Shown: piece after piece, positions 8,347 through 15,694 of the stretch | Layout: each line of letters begins with the position of its first letter | Position numbering within the stretch: position 1 is the first letter of the stretch | From: Pseudomonadota bacterium | GTDB lineage: Bacteria; Pseudomonadota; Gammaproteobacteria; Xanthomonadales; Xanthomonadaceae | Direction of reading: 5' to 3' | DNA: 64,000 bases | Assembly: GCA_018242445.1 (NCBI GenBank) | Contig: JAFEBW010000032.1 | Location: 62,001 to 126,000, forward strand | The notes under the pieces: model-generated | Seen by the model: only the letters and a program-made list of their open reading frames with translations | The model's database searches: none | Told to the model about the DNA's origin: nothing | Program-made: the position numbers and the translations under genes

Positions 8347-10332
8347 ATGCGCCGCACGCCCCGCCTGCTGCTCAAGACCCTGCCCCTGTTGTGCCTGTTC
8401 GCGTTGGCCGCCTGCGGTCAAAAGGAGGAGGCCAATCCCGCCGCGAGCATCCGCCACCCGATCGCCAAGAAAGCCGAAACCACCCAGGTCGCGAACGTGG
8501 ATCGCAAGCACGACGAGTCCAGCTATGCCGAGCCTGCGCGCGTGCGCATGAACCACCTGATGCTCGACTTGACGGTGGACTTCGACAAGAAGCAACTGGC
8601 CGGCACCGCCACGCTGGACGTGAACTGGTACGACGACAACGCCAGCGACCTCGTGCTCGACACCAGCGACCTGAACATCACCCGGATCGACGGCGGCGAC
8701 GGCACCGGCGACTGGAAGCCGCTGACCTACACCTTGTCGCCCGCCGACCCGGTGCTGGGCAGCAAGCTCACCATCCACATGCCCACCCCCGGCAAGGCCG
8801 GGCACATGCGCCAGGTGCGCATCGCCTACTCCACCTCACCGCAATCCTCCGGCTTGCAGTGGCTCAGCGGCGCGCAGACGCAGAGCGGCCAGCCGTTCAT
8901 GTTCAGCCAGTCCGAGGCCATCCACGCGCGTTCGTGGATTCCCCTGCAGGACACCCCCGGGGTGCGTTTCTCGTGGTCGGCGAACATCCACGTGCCCAAG
9001 GACACCACCGCGGTGATGAGCGCGGATTACGGCGACCCGGAAAACCTGCAAACGGCCACCACCTACCAGTTCACCATGCCGCAGATGGTGCCGTCCTACC
9101 TGCTGGCGATCGCGGTCGGCGACCTGAAGTTCAAGCGCATCTCCGATCGCTCCGGAGTGTGGGCCGAGCCGCAGATGGTGGCCAAGGCCGCCGCCGAGTT
9201 CGCCGACACCGAGAAGATGATCGAGACCGCCGAAGCCCTGTACGGCCCCTACCGCTGGGGCCGCTACGACATCCTCGTGCTGCCGCCCTCGTTTCCGATC
9301 GGCGGCATGGAGAATCCGAAACTGACCTTCGCCACCCCCACCGTCATCGTCGGCGACAAGTCGCTGGTGTCGCTGGTCGCGCACGAGTTGTCGCATTCGT
9401 GGTCCGGCAACCTCGTCACCAATGCCAGCTGGAAGGACATCTGGCTCAACGAAGGCATCACCACCTACGTGCAGGGGCGCATCACCGAGGCGCTGTACGG
9501 CGCCGACGTGGCTGAGATGGAGCGGCAGATCGACCAGCAGGAGTTGCAGGCCGAGATCAAGGACGGCGACATCAAGCCCGCCGTGCAGGTGCTGGCGCTG
9601 CCGCCGGTGCCGCCGGGCACCAATCCCGACGACGAGATGTCCGACATCGCCTACACCAAGGGCGCATGGTTCATGCAGTTCCTGGAGCAGCGCTTCGGGC
9701 GCGCGGTGTTCGATCCGTTCCTGCGCAGCTACTTCGACAATTTCGCCTTCCAGAGCGTCACCACCGACGATTTCGAGAAGTACCTGCGCGCCAACCTGCT
9801 GCCGAAAAACCCCAAGGCCGTGACCGACGCCGAGCTGCACGCGTGGATCCACGAGCCGGGCATCCCGTCCTTCGCCACCCCGGCGCATTCGGCGCGCTTC
9901 GACGCGGTGGATGCCGCGCGCAAGGCCTGGCTGGGCGGCGGCGCGCTGCCGGGCACCGAGGTCACCGGCAAGTGGGTCACCCAGGAATGGGTGCACTTCC
10001 TCGAGGGCATGCCCGACAAGCTGAGCGCCGACCAGATGGCCGCGCTGGACAAGGCCTACCGCTTCACCGGCACGCCCAACGACGAAATCGGCCAGCGCTG
10101 GTATCCGCTGGCGGTGGCCAGCGGATACACGCAGGCGCGCCCGCAGATGGCGCAGTTCCTGCAGTCGATCGGCCGGCAGAAATTGATCATGCCCACCTAT
10201 GCCGCACTGGCGAAGACGCAGGAAGGGCTGGCGTTCGCCAAGGACGTGTTCGCCAAGGCCAAGCCGGGCTACCACCCGATCACGGTGGCCTCGGTGCAGG
10301 CCCTGCTCGACAAGGCCAAGCCGGCGAACTGA
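8347..10332 (+). CDS. M1-family metallopeptidase lipoprotein
   Basis: A 661-residue protein. It has a lipoprotein signal (LLKTLPLLCLFALAAC, lipobox LAAC), an N-terminal beta domain, the substrate-binding motif GGMEN (319-323) and the gluzincin motif HELSH (346-350) with the third zinc ligand in LNEGITTY about 20 residues on. The C-terminal part resembles the helical domain of leukotriene A4 hydrolase-type M1 peptidases. It probably trims N-terminal residues from peptides at the periplasmic face of a membrane. The hydrolase gene starts one base after its stop. Confidence 0.92.
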   Translation: MRRTPRLLLKTLPLLCLFALAACGQKEEANPAASIRHPIAKKAETTQVANVDRKHDESSYAEPARVRMNHLMLDLTVDFDKKQLAGTATLDVNWYDDNASDLVLDTSDLNITRIDGGDGTGDWKPLTYTLSPADPVLGSKLTIHMPTPGKAGHMRQVRIAYSTSPQSSGLQWLSGAQTQSGQPFMFSQSEAIHARSWIPLQDTPGVRFSWSANIHVPKDTTAVMSADYGDPENLQTATTYQFTMPQMVPSYLLAIAVGDLKFKRISDRSGVWAEPQMVAKAAAEFADTEKMIETAEALYGPYRWGRYDILVLPPSFPIGGMENPKLTFATPTVIVGDKSLVSLVAHELSHSWSGNLVTNASWKDIWLNEGITTYVQGRITEALYGADVAEMERQIDQQELQAEIKDGDIKPAVQVLALPPVPPGTNPDDEMSDIAYTKGAWFMQFLEQRFGRAVFDPFLRSYFDNFAFQSVTTDDFEKYLRANLLPKNPKAVTDAELHAWIHEPGIPSFATPAHSARFDAVDAARKAWLGGGALPGTEVTGKWVTQEWVHFLEGMPDKLSADQMAALDKAYRFTGTPNDEIGQRWYPLAVASGYTQARPQMAQFLQSIGRQKLIMPTYAALAKTQEGLAFAKDVFAKAKPGYHPITVASVQALLDKAKPAN

Positions 10333-10333
10333 C

Positions 10334-11329
10334 ATGGGCAAAGGGCGAACCGCCATCTGGACGGGCCTCGGGCTGGCCGCGGCGACCGTCGCGGTGGCGA
10401 CGCTGGCACCCGAGCGCCTGCTGGCCGCCGAGTTCGCGCGCCAGCGCATGCTTGCCGGGGCCCGGCGTTTCGCCATCGACGTGGGCGACCATCGCTGGCG
10501 TTATCTGGACACCGGCGGCGTGCGCCCGCGTCGCTCCGGGCTGCGCCACGGCCAGCCGCAGGCGGTGCCGCGCAAGCCCGTCGTGGTGCTGGTGCACGGT
10601 TTCACCGGCAGCAAGGAGAACTGGCTGCCGTTGCTGCGCGAACTGTCCGGCGAGTTCCGCCTGATCGCGCCGGACCTGCCGGGCTGGGGCGAGAGCCAGC
10701 GCCGCGCGTACGCCGATTACGGCGTCGAAGCGCAGGTGCAACGCCTGGCCACGTTTCTGGAGGCGCTGCCGGCGATCACCGGCCGCGAGGGCCCGCCGGA
10801 TCTGCTGGTCGGCCATTCCATGGGCGGGCAGATCGCCGGCCTGCTCGCGGCGCGGCATCCGCACCTCGTGCCACGGCTGGTGCTGATGTCCGCATCCGGG
10901 GTGCTGTTCGAGGCCAATGCCTTCGGTGCCAGCGTGCTGGCCGGCGAAAACCCCTTCGGCGTCGCCAACCGTGTCCAGCTCAAGCGCTATTTCGATATCG
11001 TCTTCCACCAGCCGCCAACCGTGCCCTGGCCGTTCAGCGAGGCGCTGATCCAGCGCCGCCGCGTGGACGCGGCCTTCGAGGACGGCGTCCTGGCCGACAT
11101 CGGTCGCGGGCCGTCCGCTTTCGCCCTGGAACGCGAACTGGGTGCCATCGCCGCCCCGACCCTGCTGCTGTGGGGGGCCGAGGATCAGGTGATCGACCCC
11201 AGCGCTGCGGCGATTTTTGCCGCCGGATTGCGCGAAAGCCGCACGATCCTCTTGAACGGATGCGGCCACATGCCGATGATGGAGCACCCACGGGAAACGG
11301 CCAACGCGCTGCGGAATTTTCTGGCATGA
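10334..11329 (+). CDS. Alpha/beta-fold hydrolase
   Basis: A 331-residue protein with an N-terminal hydrophobic segment (likely membrane anchor or uncleaved signal). The alpha/beta hydrolase core has the oxyanion segment VLVHGFTGSKENW, the nucleophile elbow GHSMGGQ, an acid in WGAEDQVIDP and the catalytic His in GCGHMPMMEHP. The substrate cannot be deduced; lipases, esterases and haloperoxidase-like enzymes share this pattern. It starts one base after the M1 peptidase stop and overlaps the next lipoprotein gene by four bases, so the three genes look like one transcription unit. Confidence 0.85.
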   Translation: MGKGRTAIWTGLGLAAATVAVATLAPERLLAAEFARQRMLAGARRFAIDVGDHRWRYLDTGGVRPRRSGLRHGQPQAVPRKPVVVLVHGFTGSKENWLPLLRELSGEFRLIAPDLPGWGESQRRAYADYGVEAQVQRLATFLEALPAITGREGPPDLLVGHSMGGQIAGLLAARHPHLVPRLVLMSASGVLFEANAFGASVLAGENPFGVANRVQLKRYFDIVFHQPPTVPWPFSEALIQRRRVDAAFEDGVLADIGRGPSAFALERELGAIAAPTLLLWGAEDQVIDPSAAAIFAAGLRESRTILLNGCGHMPMMEHPRETANALRNFLA

Positions 11330-12081
11330 ACACAAGGATCGGCATGATCGGCAAGGCCATTTCCATCACCGCGGCCGCATTGTTGCTGGCGGCCTGCGGC
11401 CCCTCGAAGAAGCAGATCGCCGAGCAGGATGCGGCCGCCGCGCAGGCTGAAAAAGAAGCTGCCGCCAACGCGCAGGCGCGCAATTACGTGCAGGCCCGCA
11501 CCGCCGGCCAGTACGAGCTGGCGCAGACCTACGCCAACCAGTTGCTGCGCGATGCCCCCAACTCCGTCGCCGCCAACGAGGTGCGCGCCACCCTGGACGA
11601 CACCAACGTCAAGGCCGCGGAGATCCGCGACAAGCGCCGCCTGCGCCAGTTGTGGACGTACAACACCGAGTTCATCGAGGGCGGCGGCGGCGACAACAAC
11701 GTCGTCCACAGCGCATCGATCGTCGCCAGCAAGGATCCCAACTTCAACGGCGAACAGGTGCCGGTGAAGCTGGTGCTGCGCCGCCAGCCGCAAGGCGACC
11801 GCAGCGCCTACATCGTGCTCGACAGCGGCCAGTTCGACTGCCCCGCGGACTGCAAGGTCTCGGTGCAGTTCGACGATCAGGCGCCGATGATGATGGCGGC
11901 GAAAAAATCCGAGCAGAACAAGCAGGGCCTGTTCTTCACCGACGAGCAGACCATCCGCGAGGCGCTCGACAAGATCCGCGCGATCACCATCAAGACCAGC
12001 GTCGATGGCCAGCCGCGCACGCTCACCTTCGATGTCGGCGGCTTCGACCGTTCGCAACTGGAGCGCACCTTGCAACAGTAG
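11326..12081 (+). CDS. Lipoprotein of unknown function
   Basis: A 251-residue predicted lipoprotein: signal ISITAAALLLAAC with the lipobox LAAC, then an alanine- and charge-rich helical stretch (residues about 25-75, possible coiled coil, IAEQDAAAAQAEKEAAANAQ). A globular part contains two cysteines four residues apart (FDCPADC). I do not recognise a named family. The ATG overlaps the hydrolase stop. The DCPADC segment followed by VSVQFDD looks like a beta-rich domain, perhaps disulfide-bonded. Confidence 0.75.
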   Translation: MNTRIGMIGKAISITAAALLLAACGPSKKQIAEQDAAAAQAEKEAAANAQARNYVQARTAGQYELAQTYANQLLRDAPNSVAANEVRATLDDTNVKAAEIRDKRRLRQLWTYNTEFIEGGGGDNNVVHSASIVASKDPNFNGEQVPVKLVLRRQPQGDRSAYIVLDSGQFDCPADCKVSVQFDDQAPMMMAAKKSEQNKQGLFFTDEQTIREALDKIRAITIKTSVDGQPRTLTFDVGGFDRSQLERTLQQ

Positions 12082-12153
12082 GACGAAGCCGCATGGCTCA
12101 TGCGACCCGCAATCGCCGCATCCTTTCCCGGCGGTGCCGACGACGGGGTTGCA

Positions 12154-12167
12154 TTGACTTGCGTCAA
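12154..12167 (+). promoter_or_regulatory. FNR/Anr-type operator upstream of ccoN
   Basis: TTGAC-TTGC-GTCAA is a perfect palindrome matching the FNR/Anr half-site pattern TTGAY-N4-RTCAA. Its centre (12160.5) lies about 60 bp before the ccoN ATG. A -10-like ACAATA at 12191-12196 would put the transcription start near 12202-12203, placing the site at about -42, the standard class II activating position. cbb3 oxidase operons are commonly activated by FNR/Anr under low oxygen, so the site fits the gene it precedes. Confidence 0.8.
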
Positions 12168-12220
12168 GTCCGCGCGCGCCGGCGGCGGCGACAATACCCG
12201 ACCCCACGCAAGGGCAGTGC

Positions 12221-13687
12221 ATGAACGCGATCGAAACCTACGACGACAAGGTCGTGCGCCTGTTCCTGTTCGCCTCGGCGGTGTGGGGCATCATCGGCAT
12301 GCTGGTGGGCATGTACCTCGCCGCCGAGCTGGCGTGGCCGGCGCTGAACCTCGACATCCCCTTCCTCACCTTCAGCAAGCTGCGCCCGGACCACACCTTC
12401 GGGGTGATCTTCGCCTTCGGCGGTTCGGCCCTGATGGGCACCTGCTACTACATCGTGCAGCGCACCGGCCACACCCGGCTGGCGACCCCGCGGCTGGCCG
12501 AATTCACCTTCTGGGGCTGGCAACTGATCTGCGTGCTGGCGATGGTGACGATGCCGCTGGGCATGACGCAGAGCAAGGAATACGCCGAACCCGAATGGTT
12601 CGTCGACATCCTCATCGCGGTCGTGTGGGTGAGCTTCGGCTGGGTGTTCTTCGCCACCCTTGCGCGACGGCGCATCCGCCACATCTACGTGGCCAACTGG
12701 TACTACGGCGCCTTCATCATCGCCGTGGGCCTGCTGCACATCGTCAACAACCTCGCCATCCCGGTGTCGATGACCAAGTCCTACCCGATCTACTCCGGCG
12801 CGGTGGATGCGATGGTGCAGTGGTGGTACGGGCACAACGCGGTGGCGTTCTTCCTCACCGCCGGTTTCCTCGGGATGATGTACTACTTCGTGCCGCGCCA
12901 GGCCCAGCAGCCGCTGTGGAGCTACCGCTTCTCGATCGTCAACTTCTGGGCGCTGATCTCGATCTACATGTGGGCCGGCTCGCACCACCTGATGTACACC
13001 GCCCTGCCGGACTGGGTGCAATCGGTGGGCATGGCCTTCTCGCTGGTGCTGCTGATGCCCAGCTGGGGCTCGGCCGCCAACGGCCTGTTCACCTTCAACG
13101 GTTCCTGGCATCGGCTGAAGGACGACCCCGCCGGCAAGTTCATGGTGATGGCGCTGGTGTTCTACGCCGCGGCCACCTTCGAAGGCTCGATGATGGCGAT
13201 CAAGACGGTGAACTCGCTGTCGCACTACACCGACTGGACCATCGCCCACGTGCACTCGGGATCGCTGGGCTGGGTGGCGATGATCACGATCGGCTCCCTG
13301 TACGCGATGGCGCCGCGCGCGCTCGGCGTGCCGGCGATGTATTCGCGCCGCGGCATGGAAGTGCACTTCTGGTTGCACCTGAGCGGCACCGTGCTGTACG
13401 TGCTGGCGATGTGGGACGCGGGCGTCACCGAGGGCCTGATGTGGCGGGCGACCAACCCCGACGGCGCGCTCACCTATTCCTTCCTCGACAGCCTGATCGC
13501 GATCAAACCGCTGTACATGGTGCGCTGGTTCGGCGGCGTGCTGATTTGGCTCGGCATGTGGGTGATGGCGTGGAACCTGTGGTACACCGCCGCCGACGCG
13601 CGCCAGCCGATCATCTCGCCGATCCCGGTGCCGATCCCCGATCCGGATGCGGGGCAGACGCCGGCACCGCTGCCGACCCAGGGTTGA
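12221..13687 (+). CDS. ccoN: cbb3-type cytochrome c oxidase subunit I
   Basis: A 488-residue protein with about 12 membrane spans, the catalytic subunit of the high-affinity cbb3 terminal oxidase. The histidines expected to ligate the hemes and CuB are visible in the contexts [26 protein letters not shown] and [17 protein letters not shown]. The enzyme reduces oxygen to water and pumps protons during microaerobic growth. It is the first gene of the cco operon and lies directly downstream of an FNR-type site. Confidence 0.97.
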   Translation: MNAIETYDDKVVRLFLFASAVWGIIGMLVGMYLAAELAWPALNLDIPFLTFSKLRPDHTFGVIFAFGGSALMGTCYYIVQRTGHTRLATPRLAEFTFWGWQLICVLAMVTMPLGMTQSKEYAEPEWFVDILIAVVWVSFGWVFFATLARRRIRHIYVANWYYGAFIIAVGLLHIVNNLAIPVSMTKSYPIYSGAVDAMVQWWYGHNAVAFFLTAGFLGMMYYFVPRQAQQPLWSYRFSIVNFWALISIYMWAGSHHLMYTALPDWVQSVGMAFSLVLLMPSWGSAANGLFTFNGSWHRLKDDPAGKFMVMALVFYAAATFEGSMMAIKTVNSLSHYTDWTIAHVHSGSLGWVAMITIGSLYAMAPRALGVPAMYSRRGMEVHFWLHLSGTVLYVLAMWDAGVTEGLMWRATNPDGALTYSFLDSLIAIKPLYMVRWFGGVLIWLGMWVMAWNLWYTAADARQPIISPIPVPIPDPDAGQTPAPLPTQG

Positions 13688-13697
13688 GGGGGACGCC

Positions 13698-14372
13698 ATG
13701 GCCTACCGGCATTTCGAGTTCATCGAAAAACACGCCTGGACGATGGGCGTGTTCACCGCGATCATGTGCTCGCTCGGCGGCTTGGCCGAGATCACCCCGC
13801 TGTTCATGGAAGCCAACAAAGTGCAGCCGGCCGAAGGGGTCAAGCCCTACGACGCGCTGCGCCTGGCCGGTCGCGACGTGTACGTGCGCGAAGGCTGCTA
13901 CCTGTGCCATTCGCAGATGATCCGCTCGCTGCGTTTCGAGACCCAGCGCTACGGGCATTACTCCACCGCCAGCGAATCGGTGTACGACCGCCCGTTTCAG
14001 TGGGGTTCCAAGCGCACCGGGCCGGATCTGGCGCGGGTGGGCGGCAAGTATTCCGACCTGTGGCAGCACCTGCACCTGATGAACCCGCGCCAGGTCGTGC
14101 CGCAATCCAACATGCCCGGGTACCCGTGGCTGTCGCTGCAACTGATCGACGGCCAGGACATCCAGAAACGCATGCGCGTGCTGCGCTGGCTGGGCGACCC
14201 CTACACCGACGCCGACATCAAGGCCGCGCCCAAGGCGGTGGCCGGCAAGACCGAGATGGATGCGCTGATCGCCTACCTGCAGGGCTTGGGCATCGACAAC
14301 GAACCGCCCAAGCCCGGCGCGGCGACGGCAGCCGCGACGGCTGCGCCGGCCACCGATGGAGGCGCGCCATGA
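13698..14372 (+). CDS. ccoO: cbb3-type cytochrome c oxidase subunit II
   Basis: A 224-residue membrane-anchored monoheme cytochrome c. One N-terminal span is followed by the heme site CYLCH (near residue 73) and a methionine-containing segment ([12 protein letters not shown]) that should supply the second axial ligand. CcoO passes electrons from CcoP to CcoN. ATG 13698 lies 10 bp after the ccoN stop. The C-terminus is an Ala/Pro-rich tail overlapping ccoQ by four bases. Confidence 0.97.
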   Translation: MAYRHFEFIEKHAWTMGVFTAIMCSLGGLAEITPLFMEANKVQPAEGVKPYDALRLAGRDVYVREGCYLCHSQMIRSLRFETQRYGHYSTASESVYDRPFQWGSKRTGPDLARVGGKYSDLWQHLHLMNPRQVVPQSNMPGYPWLSLQLIDGQDIQKRMRVLRWLGDPYTDADIKAAPKAVAGKTEMDALIAYLQGLGIDNEPPKPGAATAAATAAPATDGGAP

Positions 14373-14545
14373 ACCCGCTCTGGGGCCCGATCGCCGGCGG
14401 CTTCATCATCCTCATGATGGTGTTGTTCATCGGCATCTGGGTGTGGGCGTGGATGCCGTGGCACAAGCGCAGCTTCGACGAGCTCGCGAAGTTGCCGATG
14501 GAAGACGACGCCCCCGCCGCCAGCGTCCCGGAGGATCGGCCATGA
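14369..14545 (+). CDS. ccoQ: cbb3 oxidase assembly subunit CcoQ/FixQ
   Basis: A 58-residue protein with one membrane span ([23 protein letters not shown]) followed by a basic-then-acidic tail ([17 protein letters not shown]). Size, topology and position between ccoO and ccoP identify it as CcoQ, the small subunit that stabilises the cbb3 complex. It overlaps both neighbours by four bases (ATGA). Confidence 0.93.
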   Translation: MNPLWGPIAGGFIILMMVLFIGIWVWAWMPWHKRSFDELAKLPMEDDAPAASVPEDRP

Positions 14546-15456
14546 GCAGCTTCTGGTCGTGGTGGGTGATGGTGCTGGTGGTGTTCAACATGGGGCTGAC
14601 GTTCTTCCTGTTCCTGTGGGCGCCGCGCGCCAAGGTGCCCGTGCTGCCCGACGGCACCACCGGCCACGTCTGGGCGCATGGCGTGCTGCGCGAGGGCCTG
14701 CACCGCCTGCCGCGCTGGTGGATCGCGATGTCGTTCGCGATGTTCGTCGCCGCCTTCATCTACCTCGTGCGCTACCCGGGCTTCGGCAACCACAAGGGCA
14801 CGCTGGGCTGGACTTCGCACAAGCAGCTGGCCGAAGAAGTCGGCGAGAACAACCGGCGGCTGGATGCGACGCTCAAGGCGTTCTCGCTGTACCCGATCGA
14901 GAAACTGGCGAAGGATCCCGACGCGCTGGCGATGGGCGAGGTGCTGTTCCGCGACAACTGCGCCGCCTGCCACGGCCGCAATGCCAAAGGCAACCCCTTG
15001 CTGGGCGCGCCCAATTTGACCGACGACGACTGGCTGTACGGCGGCAAGGGCGAGGACATCCTCACCAGCATCCTCGACGGCCGCCACGGCACGATGCCTG
15101 CGTGGGGCCCGACCCTGGGCGAGGACGGCGTGGCCAACGTCGCCAACTATGTGCTCAGCCTGTCCGGCGCAGCCCACGACAAAGCCAAGGCCGCCGCCGG
15201 CAAGGACACCTTCGGCAGCACCTGCGCGGCCTGCCACGGCCCCGACGGCAAGGGCAACCAGACCCTCGGCGCGCCCAATCTCACCGACACGATCTGGTTG
15301 TACGGCGGCGATCTGGAAACGGTGGAGACCACCATCCGCGACGGTCGCGGCGGGATCATGCCCTCGTGGCGCGAGCGCCTCGGCGAGAAGGATGCGCGGG
15401 TGATCGCGGCCTATGTCTATTCGCTGTCCCACGGTGACCCGACCAATACGCGGTGA
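14542..15456 (+). CDS. ccoP: cbb3-type oxidase diheme subunit III
   Basis: A 304-residue diheme cytochrome c. Two N-terminal hydrophobic segments are followed by two cytochrome c domains with heme motifs CAACH at residues 140-144 and 228-232. The methionine ligands lie in GTMPAWGP and GIMPSWRE. CcoP is the electron entry point of the cbb3 oxidase and depends on the ccm genes at the start of this window for heme attachment. Confidence 0.97.
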   Translation: MSSFWSWWVMVLVVFNMGLTFFLFLWAPRAKVPVLPDGTTGHVWAHGVLREGLHRLPRWWIAMSFAMFVAAFIYLVRYPGFGNHKGTLGWTSHKQLAEEVGENNRRLDATLKAFSLYPIEKLAKDPDALAMGEVLFRDNCAACHGRNAKGNPLLGAPNLTDDDWLYGGKGEDILTSILDGRHGTMPAWGPTLGEDGVANVANYVLSLSGAAHDKAKAAAGKDTFGSTCAACHGPDGKGNQTLGAPNLTDTIWLYGGDLETVETTIRDGRGGIMPSWRERLGEKDARVIAAYVYSLSHGDPTNTR

Positions 15457-15478
15457 CGCCAGCCCACGCGGTGACTCC

Positions 15479-15694
15479 GTGTGGTACCGCCAAGGCATCG
15501 TCTGGCTGGGCATCGGCGTATTCGCTGCATCCATCGCCGGCTGCATCTGGCTGATCGTCGTCGCCCGCCACTTCGACGATCCGGCGTTACCCCACCACGG
15601 CACCAGGGTGCTGGACATGCCGCTGGCGCACCCGGCGCAGCCCGCATCGCCAGCGCCATCGACGCCACGACCGCCTGCGCCGGCATCGCCATGA
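15479..15694 (+). CDS. Very short CcoH/FixH-like membrane protein
   Basis: A frame of about 71 codons between ccoP and ccoI, probably starting at GTG 15479. It begins VWYRQGIVWLGIGVFAASIAG, one membrane span, followed by RHFDDPALPHHG and a Pro/Ala-rich tail. The WYRQ start and span resemble the N-terminal anchor of CcoH/FixH, which normally continues for about another 80-100 residues as a periplasmic domain. That domain is missing here. The stop overlaps the ccoI start by four bases. CcoH helps assemble the cbb3 complex; whether this short form does is unknown. The start codon is uncertain. Confidence 0.6.
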   Translation: MWYRQGIVWLGIGVFAASIAGCIWLIVVARHFDDPALPHHGTRVLDMPLAHPAQPASPAPSTPRPPAPASP

